Shown here: positions 42,116 through 50,619 of the stretch, in pieces
Layout: the number at the start of each line of letters is the position of its first letter
Numbering within the stretch: the first letter of the stretch is position 1
DNA from: Paenalcaligenes hominis_A
GTDB taxonomy: Bacteria > Pseudomonadota > Gammaproteobacteria > Burkholderiales > Burkholderiaceae_B
Direction: 5' to 3'
NCBI RefSeq assembly: GCF_041359055.1
Contig: NZ_JBGJKZ010000001.1
Coordinates: forward strand, 434,001-498,000
Length of the DNA: 64,000 nt
Program-made: the position numbers and the translations under genes
The notes under the pieces: generated by a model
What the model saw: the letters and a program-made list of their open reading frames with translations, nothing else
Told to the model about the DNA's origin: nothing
The model's database searches: none

Positions 42116-43696
42116 ATGAAAGACAACAAATACGACGTACTCATTGTAGGTAGTGGTTTGAACTCATTGGTGTGTGCTTTGCTTTTGGTGAAGCGAGGTA
42201 TTAAACCGTTGGTGTTAGAGCGAAATGAGCACTTTGGTGGCTGTATTCACACTACTGAATTATTTCCTGGCTATCACCACGAATTGATGGCGTCTTGGTA
42301 CCCCTTATTTTTAGGAGGGGGGGCTTATCAACGCCTGCAATCTGATTTGGCAAGTGTAGGCGTTGAGTTCCTAGATAATGGCTACACCACTGGGGTCTTG
42401 ACGCCTTCTGGGCAAAGCATAGCACTAAAAAAAGATGTGGCTGATGCGATTCAACGTATAGATCATTTTGCACCCGAAGACGGGTCTGTCTTTGGTGCTA
42501 TGGTTAGTGAGATTTTTGAAAAAAATGCTGAGTTACTGTTTGGACTTTTAGGGGGCTCTCCCTACAAGTGGGCTACCTTTAAATTGCTGTATCAGCAATG
42601 GCGTAAACGGGGGCTGGATGATGTATTGGATTTTGCAAAAGGTGCGCTGACTCCGTTTAGGACATGGGCTCAACACCATGTACACAACCCACAAACTAGT
42701 GCGCTAATAGCCCCTTGGGTTTTGCATTCCGGCTTAGGGCCTCAAGATGCTGGCTCGGCCTTAATAGGTAAGCTGACGTTTGCTGCGGTAGTGGCAGGCG
42801 GTATGCCGGTGGTAAAAGGGGGCGGGCAAAAGTTAGTAGATGGTTTTGTGCGCTTAATTCGTCAGCATGGTGGCGAGCTTTATGCCAACGTAAATGTAGA
42901 GCGCATTTTGCTTGAAAACGGTCGTGCTATTGGTGTTCAAAGTGGTCAAGATACGTATTACGCGAGCAAAGCGGTGGTATGTAATGTGACGCCCACCCAA
43001 TTATATGGTTCGCTGTTAGAAACCGCCTCTCCAGCGGTGCAAAAAGCAGCCAGTACTTACCACTATGGGCGTGGGGCGATGCAAATTCACTTGGCGTTAA
43101 AAGAAAAACCACAATGGGCAGACCCAGAGATGTTGAACGTGCCTTTATTGCATTTAGCGACCGATTTAGATCAAGTTTCCATGTCGGTGATGGAAGCTGA
43201 GTGCGGACTTATTCCCCGTCAGTCCACCATTGCAGTAGGTCAGCCTGTAGCAGTGGATGCCAGCCGAGCTCCAGAAGGGGGGTGGATTCTTTGGCTGCAA
43301 ATTCAAGACATGCCCAGAGTGTTAAAAGGTGATTCTGCACACAGTATTACTGTCGGCTCACACGGTTGGACTGACGAGATCAAAGAGCAAGTGGCAGATC
43401 GTCTCGTACAGCAGCTGGCCCAACACATACCCAATCTAGAGCAAGCGACGCTGGGGCGTCATGTGCTTTCACCACAAGACTTATACCAGTTAAATGTGAA
43501 TTTGGTAGATGGGGACATTTATTCCGGTGCGTGCTCTTTGGACCAGTTCTTTTGGTTTAGACCTTTTGCCAAAAAAGGGTCAATTAAAGGGCATCAAACT
43601 TCTGTTAGCAACGTGTATCAAATAGGGGCATCTACGCACCCAGGCCCTGGTTTAGGTGGTGGCTCTGGGCTCTTAGTGGCTGACTTGATTAAGTAG
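42116..43696 (+). CDS. Phytoene-desaturase-like NAD(P)/FAD-dependent oxidoreductase
   Basis: 526-residue flavoprotein of the COG1233 (phytoene dehydrogenase, carotenoid isomerase) type. The N-terminal dinucleotide site reads VLIVGSGLNSLVCALLL with the acidic residue in VLERNEHFGGC. The C-terminal FAD motif is YQIGASTHPGPGLGGGSG. It is not a ferredoxin reductase and so does not fill the missing electron-transfer role by known homology. It could dehydrogenate or aromatise a pathway intermediate. Last gene of the operon; a rare partner for a Rieske dioxygenase. Confidence 0.88.
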   Translation: MKDNKYDVLIVGSGLNSLVCALLLVKRGIKPLVLERNEHFGGCIHTTELFPGYHHELMASWYPLFLGGGAYQRLQSDLASVGVEFLDNGYTTGVLTPSGQSIALKKDVADAIQRIDHFAPEDGSVFGAMVSEIFEKNAELLFGLLGGSPYKWATFKLLYQQWRKRGLDDVLDFAKGALTPFRTWAQHHVHNPQTSALIAPWVLHSGLGPQDAGSALIGKLTFAAVVAGGMPVVKGGGQKLVDGFVRLIRQHGGELYANVNVERILLENGRAIGVQSGQDTYYASKAVVCNVTPTQLYGSLLETASPAVQKAASTYHYGRGAMQIHLALKEKPQWADPEMLNVPLLHLATDLDQVSMSVMEAECGLIPRQSTIAVGQPVAVDASRAPEGGWILWLQIQDMPRVLKGDSAHSITVGSHGWTDEIKEQVADRLVQQLAQHIPNLEQATLGRHVLSPQDLYQLNVNLVDGDIYSGACSLDQFFWFRPFAKKGSIKGHQTSVSNVYQIGASTHPGPGLGGGSGLLVADLIK

Positions 43697-43826
43697 ACAT
43701 ATAACCTACAGGTATACACCTAAAGATAAAGGTGGTTAAAGGCCCAGATCTTATGCTAATCTGTCAGCTTATAGTCAGTTTTATTACGCTGTTTGGGGTG
43801 AAAAATCTTACCCACAGGAGTTTCTC

Positions 43827-44792
43827 ATGATTTCTAAGCGTCTAGCTCGTTTTGCCGCTGTAGCCGTTTTGGCTTTTTCCACCGTAGTGATGATGACGGC
43901 ATCTTTTGATGCCGAGGCGCGTCGCATGGGGGGCGGTAAAAGCTTTGGCCGTCAGTCATCCAATGTGATGCAACAACGTCAGGCCGTTCAGCCGCCAGCT
44001 GCGACTAACCGCAGTGCTACGCCAGCCAATGCGAATGCGGCGCGTAGTGGTGCCGCCGCTCAGCCTAAAAGCGGATTTTCACGTTTTCTAGGTCCTATTG
44101 CAGGTATTGCCGCTGGTTTGGGTATTGCTGCCTTATTGTCTAGCTTAGGTCTAGGTGGGGCCTTACTCGAAGCCTTATCCAGTGCTGTGCTCATTGCGCT
44201 AGTCATTTTTGCTGTCGTATTTGTAGTGCGTCGTTTACGTGGTGGTGCAGCTCGACCTGCTACGCAGTCCGCAGCGCAGGCATCATCTATGTATCGTGAC
44301 GCCACCCCACAAATGCCATCTGGCTCGGCAACGCAAAGCACGCCTTTCCAAGCCACCCCTGTTTCAGGCCTTGATGCTTCTACCGAGCCTGTTCAAGCCA
44401 TCGACCCCTCATGGTTTATTCCGGCCGACTTTGACATCACTAGCTTCTTGAATAATGCCAAACAACAGTTCCGTCATATTCAAGAGCTCTGGGATCAAGG
44501 CAACCCAGCTGCCCTAAGCGAATACCTTACCGATGATTTGCTCAAGGAGCTTACGCCCGAGATCTTAGCGCGCGAAGGAGCACAGCATACACAGATTGTG
44601 TTGTTAAATGCTGAGCTACTTGGCATTGAAAAAGTCACAGATGGGCATTTAGCTAGCGTACGTTATTCTGGTATGTTGCGTGAAGACCCCAATTCCGAGG
44701 CCTTTAGTTTTGAAGAGGTCTGGAATCTCTATAAAGCGGATAACACAGGTTGGTTGTTAGCAGGTATTCAGCAAATTAATACAAATAACTAA
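43827..44792 (+). CDS. Tim44-like domain protein
   Basis: 321-residue exported or membrane-anchored protein. N-terminal signal-like helix (ARFAAVAVLAFSTVVMMTASF), a Gly/Ala/Gln-rich linker with RRMGGGKSFG, two adjoining hydrophobic segments near residues 90-136, then a C-terminal Tim44-like domain (FLNNAKQQFRHIQELWDQGN to the end). GGAG precedes ATG. In related genomes it sits next to ubiE, ubiJ and ubiB, and its role there is not established. Here it follows the dioxygenase operon after 130 bp and should have its own promoter. Confidence 0.85.
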   Translation: MISKRLARFAAVAVLAFSTVVMMTASFDAEARRMGGGKSFGRQSSNVMQQRQAVQPPAATNRSATPANANAARSGAAAQPKSGFSRFLGPIAGIAAGLGIAALLSSLGLGGALLEALSSAVLIALVIFAVVFVVRRLRGGAARPATQSAAQASSMYRDATPQMPSGSATQSTPFQATPVSGLDASTEPVQAIDPSWFIPADFDITSFLNNAKQQFRHIQELWDQGNPAALSEYLTDDLLKELTPEILAREGAQHTQIVLLNAELLGIEKVTDGHLASVRYSGMLREDPNSEAFSFEEVWNLYKADNTGWLLAGIQQINTNN

Positions 44793-44844
44793 TGTATAGC
44801 TCTACGGGTTAAACTAAGGCTTTATTCCAATATGTAGGTGGACT

Positions 44845-45489
44845 GTGTCTTTGCCAACCCTATTTGCTTCACTGCCTTTACCAGCCACTATGCGCCCCAC
44901 TGCTTTAGTAGTGCGGGCGCTTAATGCTGTCTTAAGCCGCGAGCCTTGGGCTCAGCAACGTTTGGCTCAGTATGCAGGCCGCACGCTGAAATGTACGCTT
45001 GGTTCATTACCGTTATCGTTAAGTTTCACCCATGACGGCCAACTTAGCTTAACGGACCCTGCCGTAGTTGCTGATGTAGAGCTACTTCTTCCTACGTCTC
45101 ATCTGAGTCAGCTTCCCGGTGCATTTGCTAGCACAAACCCAGATGCGGTGTTGGCTCTGGTGCATATCCAAGGCGACGCAGGTTTAGCGAATGCAGTGGC
45201 ACAGGTGGTGTCTCAGTTACGTTTTGATCCAGAGGCCGAGATTGCTCGGTTTACTGGCGACCTTTTAGCTGTACGTATTGTTGCTACGCTCAGACACCTA
45301 ATGACTTCTGGTCAACGTAGCGCTCAACATCTAGAGGGTAACGTGGCCGAGTTCTTAGGTGAAGAAAGTGGGGTACTAGTAAGCCGCGATTATTTGGCTA
45401 TTTGGCAAGACCAATTACAGCATTTAGAACAAAAGCTAGGTAGGCTTGAGCAGCGTACTCATCAGCTTATGGTTCCAGTCAAAGGATAA
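44845..45489 (+). CDS. ubiJ: Ubiquinone biosynthesis accessory factor UbiJ (SCP2 domain)
   Basis: 214-residue protein with an N-terminal SCP2 lipid-binding domain (about residues 20-115) and a C-terminal helical tail with a coiled coil (LQHLEQKLGRLEQRTHQL). UbiJ helps assemble the soluble Ubi complex in E. coli. The start is GTG 44845, with AGGTGG upstream. It is 3 bp before ubiB, the normal partner order. Identification relies on domain, length and position. Confidence 0.88.
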   Translation: MSLPTLFASLPLPATMRPTALVVRALNAVLSREPWAQQRLAQYAGRTLKCTLGSLPLSLSFTHDGQLSLTDPAVVADVELLLPTSHLSQLPGAFASTNPDAVLALVHIQGDAGLANAVAQVVSQLRFDPEAEIARFTGDLLAVRIVATLRHLMTSGQRSAQHLEGNVAEFLGEESGVLVSRDYLAIWQDQLQHLEQKLGRLEQRTHQLMVPVKG

Positions 45490-45492
45490 ACG

Positions 45493-47046
45493 ATGCTCAG
45501 AATTAATCGTTTCCTTTTTATTATGTGTGTGGTGCTGAAATACCGTCTTGACGAACTCGTGCTTTCTAGCATTCGGCACCCATGGGCGGCTCGTTTATTG
45601 CGTTGGGTGCGTCTAGGCAGCAAGCCTAAATTTAGTCGTGGCGTACGTTTACGTTTGGCTTTAGAGTCATTGGGCCCAGTATTTGTAAAATTTGGGCAGG
45701 TTCTTTCTACACGGCGTGACTTAATACCTGCGGATGTGGCAGCTGAGTTAGCGTTGCTCCAAGACCGTGTGCCTCCGTTTTCCTCTCAGCTTGCAGCTCA
45801 AACGGTAGAAAAAGCGCTCGGCGGGTCGCCTCATACTATTTTTAAGCGGTTTGATATAGATCCGGTGGCCTCTGCTTCTATTGCTCAGGTGCATTTTGCC
45901 GTATTGCACGATGGGCGCGAGGCCGCAGTAAAGGTTTTACGCCCTGGCATGCGTGAAATTATAGATAAAGACTTAGCTTTAATGCGTACCTTCGCAAACT
46001 TAGCACATCGTTTGATGGCTGACGCCCGACGTTTACGCCCTCGCGAAGTGGTTGCTGAGTTTGAAAAGTACTTACATGATGAGCTAGACCTCATTCGGGA
46101 GGCTTCCAATTGCAGCCAGTTACGTCGCAATTTTTCCCTTGAGTCTGGCCGAGCTGAACTGCTGATTGTGCCCGAAGTGTACTGGGATTACTGCGCTACG
46201 AATGTCTTAACTATGCAGCGTATGAAAGGCATCCCCGTTAGTCAGGTTGAGCGACTACGCGAGGCCGGTGTAGACCTAAAAGACTTAGCACGCAAAGGCG
46301 TGGAAATTTTCTTTAGTCAGGTTTTTAGCGATGGGTTTTTTCATGCAGATATGCACCCAGGGAATATTTATGTTTCTGATGATCCGGCCACGCTAGGGCG
46401 CTATATTGCTCTCGATTTTGGTATTGTTGGGTCTTTATCTGAATTTGATAAAAACTACTTAGCACAAAACTTTTTGGCTTTTTTCCAACGGGATTACAGA
46501 CGTGTGGCGCAACTCCATATAGAATCAGGGTGGGTTCCGTCTGACACGCGCGAAGAAGAGCTAGAAGGGGCCGTACGTGCCGTGTGTGAGCCCTACTTTG
46601 ATCGCCCTTTATCGCAAATTTCATTGGGGCAAGTGCTTTTGCGTTTGTTCCAAACCTCTAGACGATTTAATGTGGAAATTCAGCCACAACTGGTGTTGTT
46701 GCAAAAAACCCTATTAAACGTCGAGGGAATGGGGCGCGACTTAGACCCAGAGCTAGATTTATGGGATACCGCTAAACCGTATTTGGAAAACTGGATGCGT
46801 CAACGTATCGGTTTACAAGGGTTAAAACAGCGTCTGACTCAAGAGGCAGGTCAGTGGTCGCAAATGCTCCCTCAATTGCCTCGTTTGGTATTTGAAAACT
46901 TGAGCCGCCCAGATCAGGCTCCCTACATAAAGCAAGAGCTCCAACGACTTCGTTTAGCGCAACAGCAGCAAAACAAAGTTTTGATGGTGCTGTGTGGGGT
47001 GTTGGCTGTGGCAATAGTGGTTGGGTTATGGGCGTTGGTGCGCTAA
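45493..47046 (+). CDS. ubiB: Ubiquinone biosynthesis regulatory ATPase UbiB
   Basis: 517-residue ABC1/ADCK-type atypical kinase. The extended KxGQ motif is VFVKFGQVLSTRRDLIP, the Ala-rich loop SASIAQVH is present, and the catalytic segment FFHADMHPGNI and the DFG-like ALDFGIVG are intact. Two C-terminal hydrophobic stretches anchor it to the membrane (VLMVLCGVLAVAIVVGLWAL). It extracts or primes quinone precursors for the Ubi complex. AAAGGA precedes ATG. Terminal gene of the ubiJ-ubiB pair. Confidence 0.96.
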   Translation: MLRINRFLFIMCVVLKYRLDELVLSSIRHPWAARLLRWVRLGSKPKFSRGVRLRLALESLGPVFVKFGQVLSTRRDLIPADVAAELALLQDRVPPFSSQLAAQTVEKALGGSPHTIFKRFDIDPVASASIAQVHFAVLHDGREAAVKVLRPGMREIIDKDLALMRTFANLAHRLMADARRLRPREVVAEFEKYLHDELDLIREASNCSQLRRNFSLESGRAELLIVPEVYWDYCATNVLTMQRMKGIPVSQVERLREAGVDLKDLARKGVEIFFSQVFSDGFFHADMHPGNIYVSDDPATLGRYIALDFGIVGSLSEFDKNYLAQNFLAFFQRDYRRVAQLHIESGWVPSDTREEELEGAVRAVCEPYFDRPLSQISLGQVLLRLFQTSRRFNVEIQPQLVLLQKTLLNVEGMGRDLDPELDLWDTAKPYLENWMRQRIGLQGLKQRLTQEAGQWSQMLPQLPRLVFENLSRPDQAPYIKQELQRLRLAQQQQNKVLMVLCGVLAVAIVVGLWALVR

Positions 47047-47082
47047 CTCATTCACGGCCGCCAAGTTTCTTTGTTATTAATT

Positions 47083-47131
47083 CAAGTATTAGACCTATTT
47101 ACAACATTTCGGTGACCGCAACTAATACTTG
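47083..47131. promoter_or_regulatory. Long inverted repeat upstream of the ferritin-like gene
   Basis: CAAGTATTAG (47083-47092) and CTAATACTTG (47122-47131) are perfect 10-bp arms around 29 bases. The spacer holds a second small palindrome, CGGT-G-ACCG (47110-47118). No T-run follows. It could be an operator or an RNA stem at the end of the ubiB message. Confidence 0.5.
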
Positions 47132-47189
47132 TCATGCGGTGGTGTAAGCATTGTGTCTTGTTACCACGCCTAGATTCATAAGGATGACT

Positions 47190-48044
47190 ATGCTTTACCC
47201 AGAACTCTTTAAATCCATGGAAGCCGTTCGATGGAACATGGCACATGATATTCCTTGGGACGAGTTTGATGGTAGTAAGCTAACCGACGAACAAGCTTAC
47301 ACCATTAAAATGAACGCCATTACAGAGTGGGCTGCACTACCAGCTACAGAAATGTTTATGCGCGATAATCGCGACGATAGCGATTTTTGTGCGTTTATGT
47401 CGGTTTGGTTTTTTGAAGAACAAAAGCATTCATTAGTGCTCATTGAGTACTTACGACGCTTTAGACCTGAACTTGTGCCTACAGAAGAAGAACTGCACAA
47501 AGTGCGTTTTGAGTTTGACCCTGCACCCGCAATGGAAACTTTGATGCTGCACTTTTGTGGCGAGATTCGTCTTAATCACTGGTATAGACGCGCTGCCGAT
47601 TGGCATACCGAGCCAGTCATTAAGGCTATTTATCAAATTGTGGCCCAAGACGAAGCCCGCCATGCAGGCGCGTATCTACGTTATATGCGTCGAGCCTTGA
47701 AGTTAGGTGGTACCGAGCAATCAGAGCTTGAAACCCGATTGGCTTTTTCTAAGATTGGGGTTTTGATGGCATCTGCACATCGTACGGCTCAGGCACTACA
47801 CCCCACTAACTTGCATGTCAATAAAGCCATGTTCCCTAATGATACTGTGCAATCCAAACTGCCCTCACCGGGTTGGCTCGAAAACTGGCTCGATAATCAA
47901 ATTTGCTTTGATAAAGAGTGGGAAGGACGCGTCAGCACTCGTATTTTGCACAACATGTCGCTCTTAATGGGCGAGGATTTCGAGTCAGCCGCTTCGTTGA
48001 ACCGTTACCGCAAAGATCTTTCTCGTAAAATCGTTACCCCATAA
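47190..48044 (+). CDS. Ferritin-like domain protein
   Basis: 284-residue helical protein. Carboxylate-bridged di-iron pattern: WFFEEQKHSL and QDEARHAGAYLRY are E-x-x-H pairs, with additional Glu at TEWAALPATEM and HFCGEIRLNHWY. The layout resembles acyl-ACP-desaturase or R2-like di-iron oxygenases. The frame starts at 47151, but AAGGA lies six bases before ATG 47190 (MLYPELFKSMEAV), and a closer ATG at 47184 is less well placed. Substrate unknown. Followed by rfaE2 after one base. Confidence 0.85.
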   Translation: MLYPELFKSMEAVRWNMAHDIPWDEFDGSKLTDEQAYTIKMNAITEWAALPATEMFMRDNRDDSDFCAFMSVWFFEEQKHSLVLIEYLRRFRPELVPTEEELHKVRFEFDPAPAMETLMLHFCGEIRLNHWYRRAADWHTEPVIKAIYQIVAQDEARHAGAYLRYMRRALKLGGTEQSELETRLAFSKIGVLMASAHRTAQALHPTNLHVNKAMFPNDTVQSKLPSPGWLENWLDNQICFDKEWEGRVSTRILHNMSLLMGEDFESAASLNRYRKDLSRKIVTP

Positions 48045-48045
48045 T

Positions 48046-48528
48046 ATGCCTCGTTTCGATAAGAAAATTCTGAGTCACGATGCATTAGTGGCAGCACTAC
48101 AGTCAGGATTGCTGCCACGCCCCTTGGTTTTTACGAATGGGGTATTTGATATTTTGCACCGTGGTCATGTGAGCTATTTAGACGCAGCAGCACAGTTGGG
48201 CGCAAGCCTGGTGGTTGCTGTAAATTCGGATGCTTCGGTGCGGACGTTAAATAAAGGGGATGAGCGTCCGCTGAATACCGAGCAGGACCGCTGTGCATTG
48301 CTCGCTGCGTTAAGCTCTACCACTTATGTGACCGTGTTCGAAGAACATACTCCCGAAGCCCTTATTGCTTTACTACGTCCTGACGTTATTGTTAAAGGGG
48401 GGGATTACGACATGGAAACCTTGGCAGAAACCCATTTGGTACGCAGCTGGGGAGGGGATGCCGTAGCCATTCCTATCGAGCACCCACGCTCTACCACCGA
48501 TTTAGTGCAAAAAATACGCGCCAGCTAA
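48046..48528 (+). CDS. rfaE2: D-glycero-beta-D-manno-heptose 1-phosphate adenylyltransferase
   Basis: 160-residue nucleotidyltransferase corresponding to the C-terminal domain of E. coli HldE. The HxGH motif is FDILHRGHVSYL, and the family segment VNSDASVRTLNKGDERPLN and the C-terminal RSTTDLVQKI are present. It makes ADP-heptose for the LPS inner core. The kinase half (rfaE1) is not in the window; gmhA is at 7.7 kb. The stop overlaps that of the converging tolC gene. Confidence 0.95.
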   Translation: MPRFDKKILSHDALVAALQSGLLPRPLVFTNGVFDILHRGHVSYLDAAAQLGASLVVAVNSDASVRTLNKGDERPLNTEQDRCALLAALSSTTYVTVFEEHTPEALIALLRPDVIVKGGDYDMETLAETHLVRSWGGDAVAIPIEHPRSTTDLVQKIRAS

Positions 48529-49856
48529 GAGCCGGAAGGGTGCTCTAAAAGTTGATTGAGCTGTAGTAAATCATTTTCTTGTAGTAGTCCGGCGGCATTT
48601 TTTAAGTTCAACCCATGAAGCAGGGTGTTATAACGCGCTTGTGCTAAAGCACGTTGGGTTTCATAGAGCTGTTGCTGGGCATTGAGCACATCAATAGTAG
48701 TACGTACTCCTATTTCGTAGGCGGTTTGGTTAGCTTGTACCGATTGAAGGCTAGAGCGCTCTGCTGCCTCTAATGTTTGTACCTGTAGCAACCCTGACTC
48801 TACTCCCACAAAATGCACCTGAGCCGCTTCTGTGGCGGCACGACGGGCATTTTCTTGTTCGGAAAGGCGTTGTTGCAATACCGAAGCGTTTTCGCGCACT
48901 TTGGAGTTGATAGCGCCGCCCTTATAAAGCGGGATGCTGAGTTCAATGCCGATGCTGCTATCTAGTGCACGCGGACTGGTGTTGGGCCCATAAATACCCA
49001 TTGTGTTTTGACTGCCGCTACGTGCTTGAAGCGATAGGGTTGGTGCGTGCTCGCGCTGGCTTGCTTTAAGCTGGTATTGCTGTGCTTGTACCGCAAGACG
49101 GCGCTGGGCTAACTCAAGATTGTGGTTTTGGGCTTGGTAAACCCATGCGTCAGCTTGTCGAGGTTCGGGCTGAGGAAGGGTAATAGGGTTGCGTAGCGGG
49201 GCCAATTCATAAATAGGTAAGCCGGTAATACGCGCTAAGTGTTGACGCCGGCTTTCTAATTGTTGGCGTGTTTGAATAAGTTGCGCGTTAATTAAGTCCA
49301 GTCGTGACTGCGCTTCGTAGGTATCGGTAATGGTTGCACCGCCTAACTCAAACGCGAGTTTTGCGGATTGCATTTGTTGAGTAATAGCGTCGTGCTCGGC
49401 CTGCAAGGAGTGCAAACTGTCTTGAGCGGCTAGCACGTCAAAATACGCCGTACTTAATCGCAGTAGTAGGTCGTTTTTGGCGTTATCTAAAGCAAAAAGA
49501 GCGCTTGCTGCCAAAAACTTAGAGCGTTCGAAGTGCGCGATGGCAGAGAGGTCTAACAGTGGCTGAGTGAGTCGTAACTGCCATTGATTTGCGTTGCTTT
49601 GTTGGGCTTGGTTTAAGCGACTGGCGCGACGCGTGTCGTTTCGTTGAAGACTAGTTACAGCATCGATTTCAGGCAAAAGCTGGGCTCTGGCCTGAGCAAT
49701 TTGCTCTTGAGACGCAAGCGTTTGGGCTTGTTGAGCCGCATACAGAGGGTCACTGTGTTGGGCAGACTGCCATGCCTGCCATAAATCTAACGAAGAAGCG
49801 GCAGCAGTTGCTGCTGTCGCAAAACATAAAACAACACTACTAAGCAGTCGCATCAT
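48525..49856 (-). CDS. tolC: TolC-family outer-membrane channel
   Basis: 443-residue outer-membrane efflux protein. Signal peptide MMRLLSSVVLCFATAATAAAS, then two OEP repeats of long helices and beta strands (LDLWQAWQSAQHSDPLYAAQ; LARITGLPIYELAPL; GIELSIPLYKGGAINSKVREN; QTAYEIGVRTTIDVLNAQQQLYE). The last motif is typical of TolC proper for type I secretion and drug efflux. Six bp follow pcm. No RND pump genes are nearby. Confidence 0.9.
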   Translation of the reverse strand: MMRLLSSVVLCFATAATAAASSLDLWQAWQSAQHSDPLYAAQQAQTLASQEQIAQARAQLLPEIDAVTSLQRNDTRRASRLNQAQQSNANQWQLRLTQPLLDLSAIAHFERSKFLAASALFALDNAKNDLLLRLSTAYFDVLAAQDSLHSLQAEHDAITQQMQSAKLAFELGGATITDTYEAQSRLDLINAQLIQTRQQLESRRQHLARITGLPIYELAPLRNPITLPQPEPRQADAWVYQAQNHNLELAQRRLAVQAQQYQLKASQREHAPTLSLQARSGSQNTMGIYGPNTSPRALDSSIGIELSIPLYKGGAINSKVRENASVLQQRLSEQENARRAATEAAQVHFVGVESGLLQVQTLEAAERSSLQSVQANQTAYEIGVRTTIDVLNAQQQLYETQRALAQARYNTLLHGLNLKNAAGLLQENDLLQLNQLLEHPSGS

Positions 49857-49861
49857 AAGAA

Positions 49862-50542
49862 TTAAAAGTTAAAACGGGAAACGCGGCTGCCGCGCAAGGG
49901 CTTAATTACCGTATCAAAGAGTGGCGTTGTCTCGAAGCTAGCAGCGCTAGTGCGAGTGATGCGTATGGCCGTCATGATGGGGTTGGTGCCTACTACAGCG
50001 ACTAAGCGTCCGCCAATGCAAAGCTGATATTTAAGTGCATCAGGCACGGTGGGCACAGAGCCTGTGAGCAAAATAGCGTTGTATTCTGTTGTGCCCCAGC
50101 CTTCATGAGCATCGCCGGTTTCAACAATAACGTTTTGGATATGTTGGCGCTGTAGGTTTGCGGTAGCAAAAGCGGCCAATGTACTGTTGATCTCTACAGA
50201 GGTCACTTGCTGAGCTAATTGAGCTAAAAGAGCCGCCTGATAGCCAGAGCCAGTACCAATTTCAAGCACGCCATCGCTAGGGGTTAGCTCGAGACTAAGA
50301 GCTAAACGGGCTTCGATAACTGGTTTAAGCATGTACTCGTTGGTATCGACCGAGTCAATGATTAAGGGAATTTCGGTATCAGCAAATGCCATGGCCTTGT
50401 AAGCGGGAGGCACAAAATTTTCACGAGGAATCTGCATGAGTGCCTGCAAGACATCTTCATCTTCTACGTACCAAGGGCGAATTTGTTGCTCGACCATGTA
50501 ATAGCGGGCGAGTTCCAGTTCAGACAGCGCATGTATATTCAT
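49862..50542 (-). CDS. pcm: Protein-L-isoaspartate O-methyltransferase family protein
   Basis: 226-residue SAM methyltransferase. N-terminal YYMVEQQIRPWYVEDEDVLQAL, then SAM motif VLEIGTGSGYQAALLAQL and the post-motif segment ILLTGSVPTVPDALKYQL. Classic Pcm repairs isoaspartyl residues. In Burkholderiales this gene often precedes tolC. The canonical catalytic segment following the SAM domain differs somewhat from E. coli Pcm, so repair activity is likely but not certain. Confidence 0.85.
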   Translation of the reverse strand: MNIHALSELELARYYMVEQQIRPWYVEDEDVLQALMQIPRENFVPPAYKAMAFADTEIPLIIDSVDTNEYMLKPVIEARLALSLELTPSDGVLEIGTGSGYQAALLAQLAQQVTSVEINSTLAAFATANLQRQHIQNVIVETGDAHEGWGTTEYNAILLTGSVPTVPDALKYQLCIGGRLVAVVGTNPIMTAIRITRTSAASFETTPLFDTVIKPLRGSRVSRFNF

Positions 50543-50619
50543 AGCAGTTATTAATTAGCAGGACAATCAAAAATAGGACAGAGCGTAACGAACTGTCATA
50601 CTACGTATTATGCCTTGAT

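Noticed and set aside
43697..43826. Small ACCT/AGGT hairpin after the dioxygenase operon
   Set aside because: The stem is too short and has no T-run, so the end of the operon transcript remains undefined.
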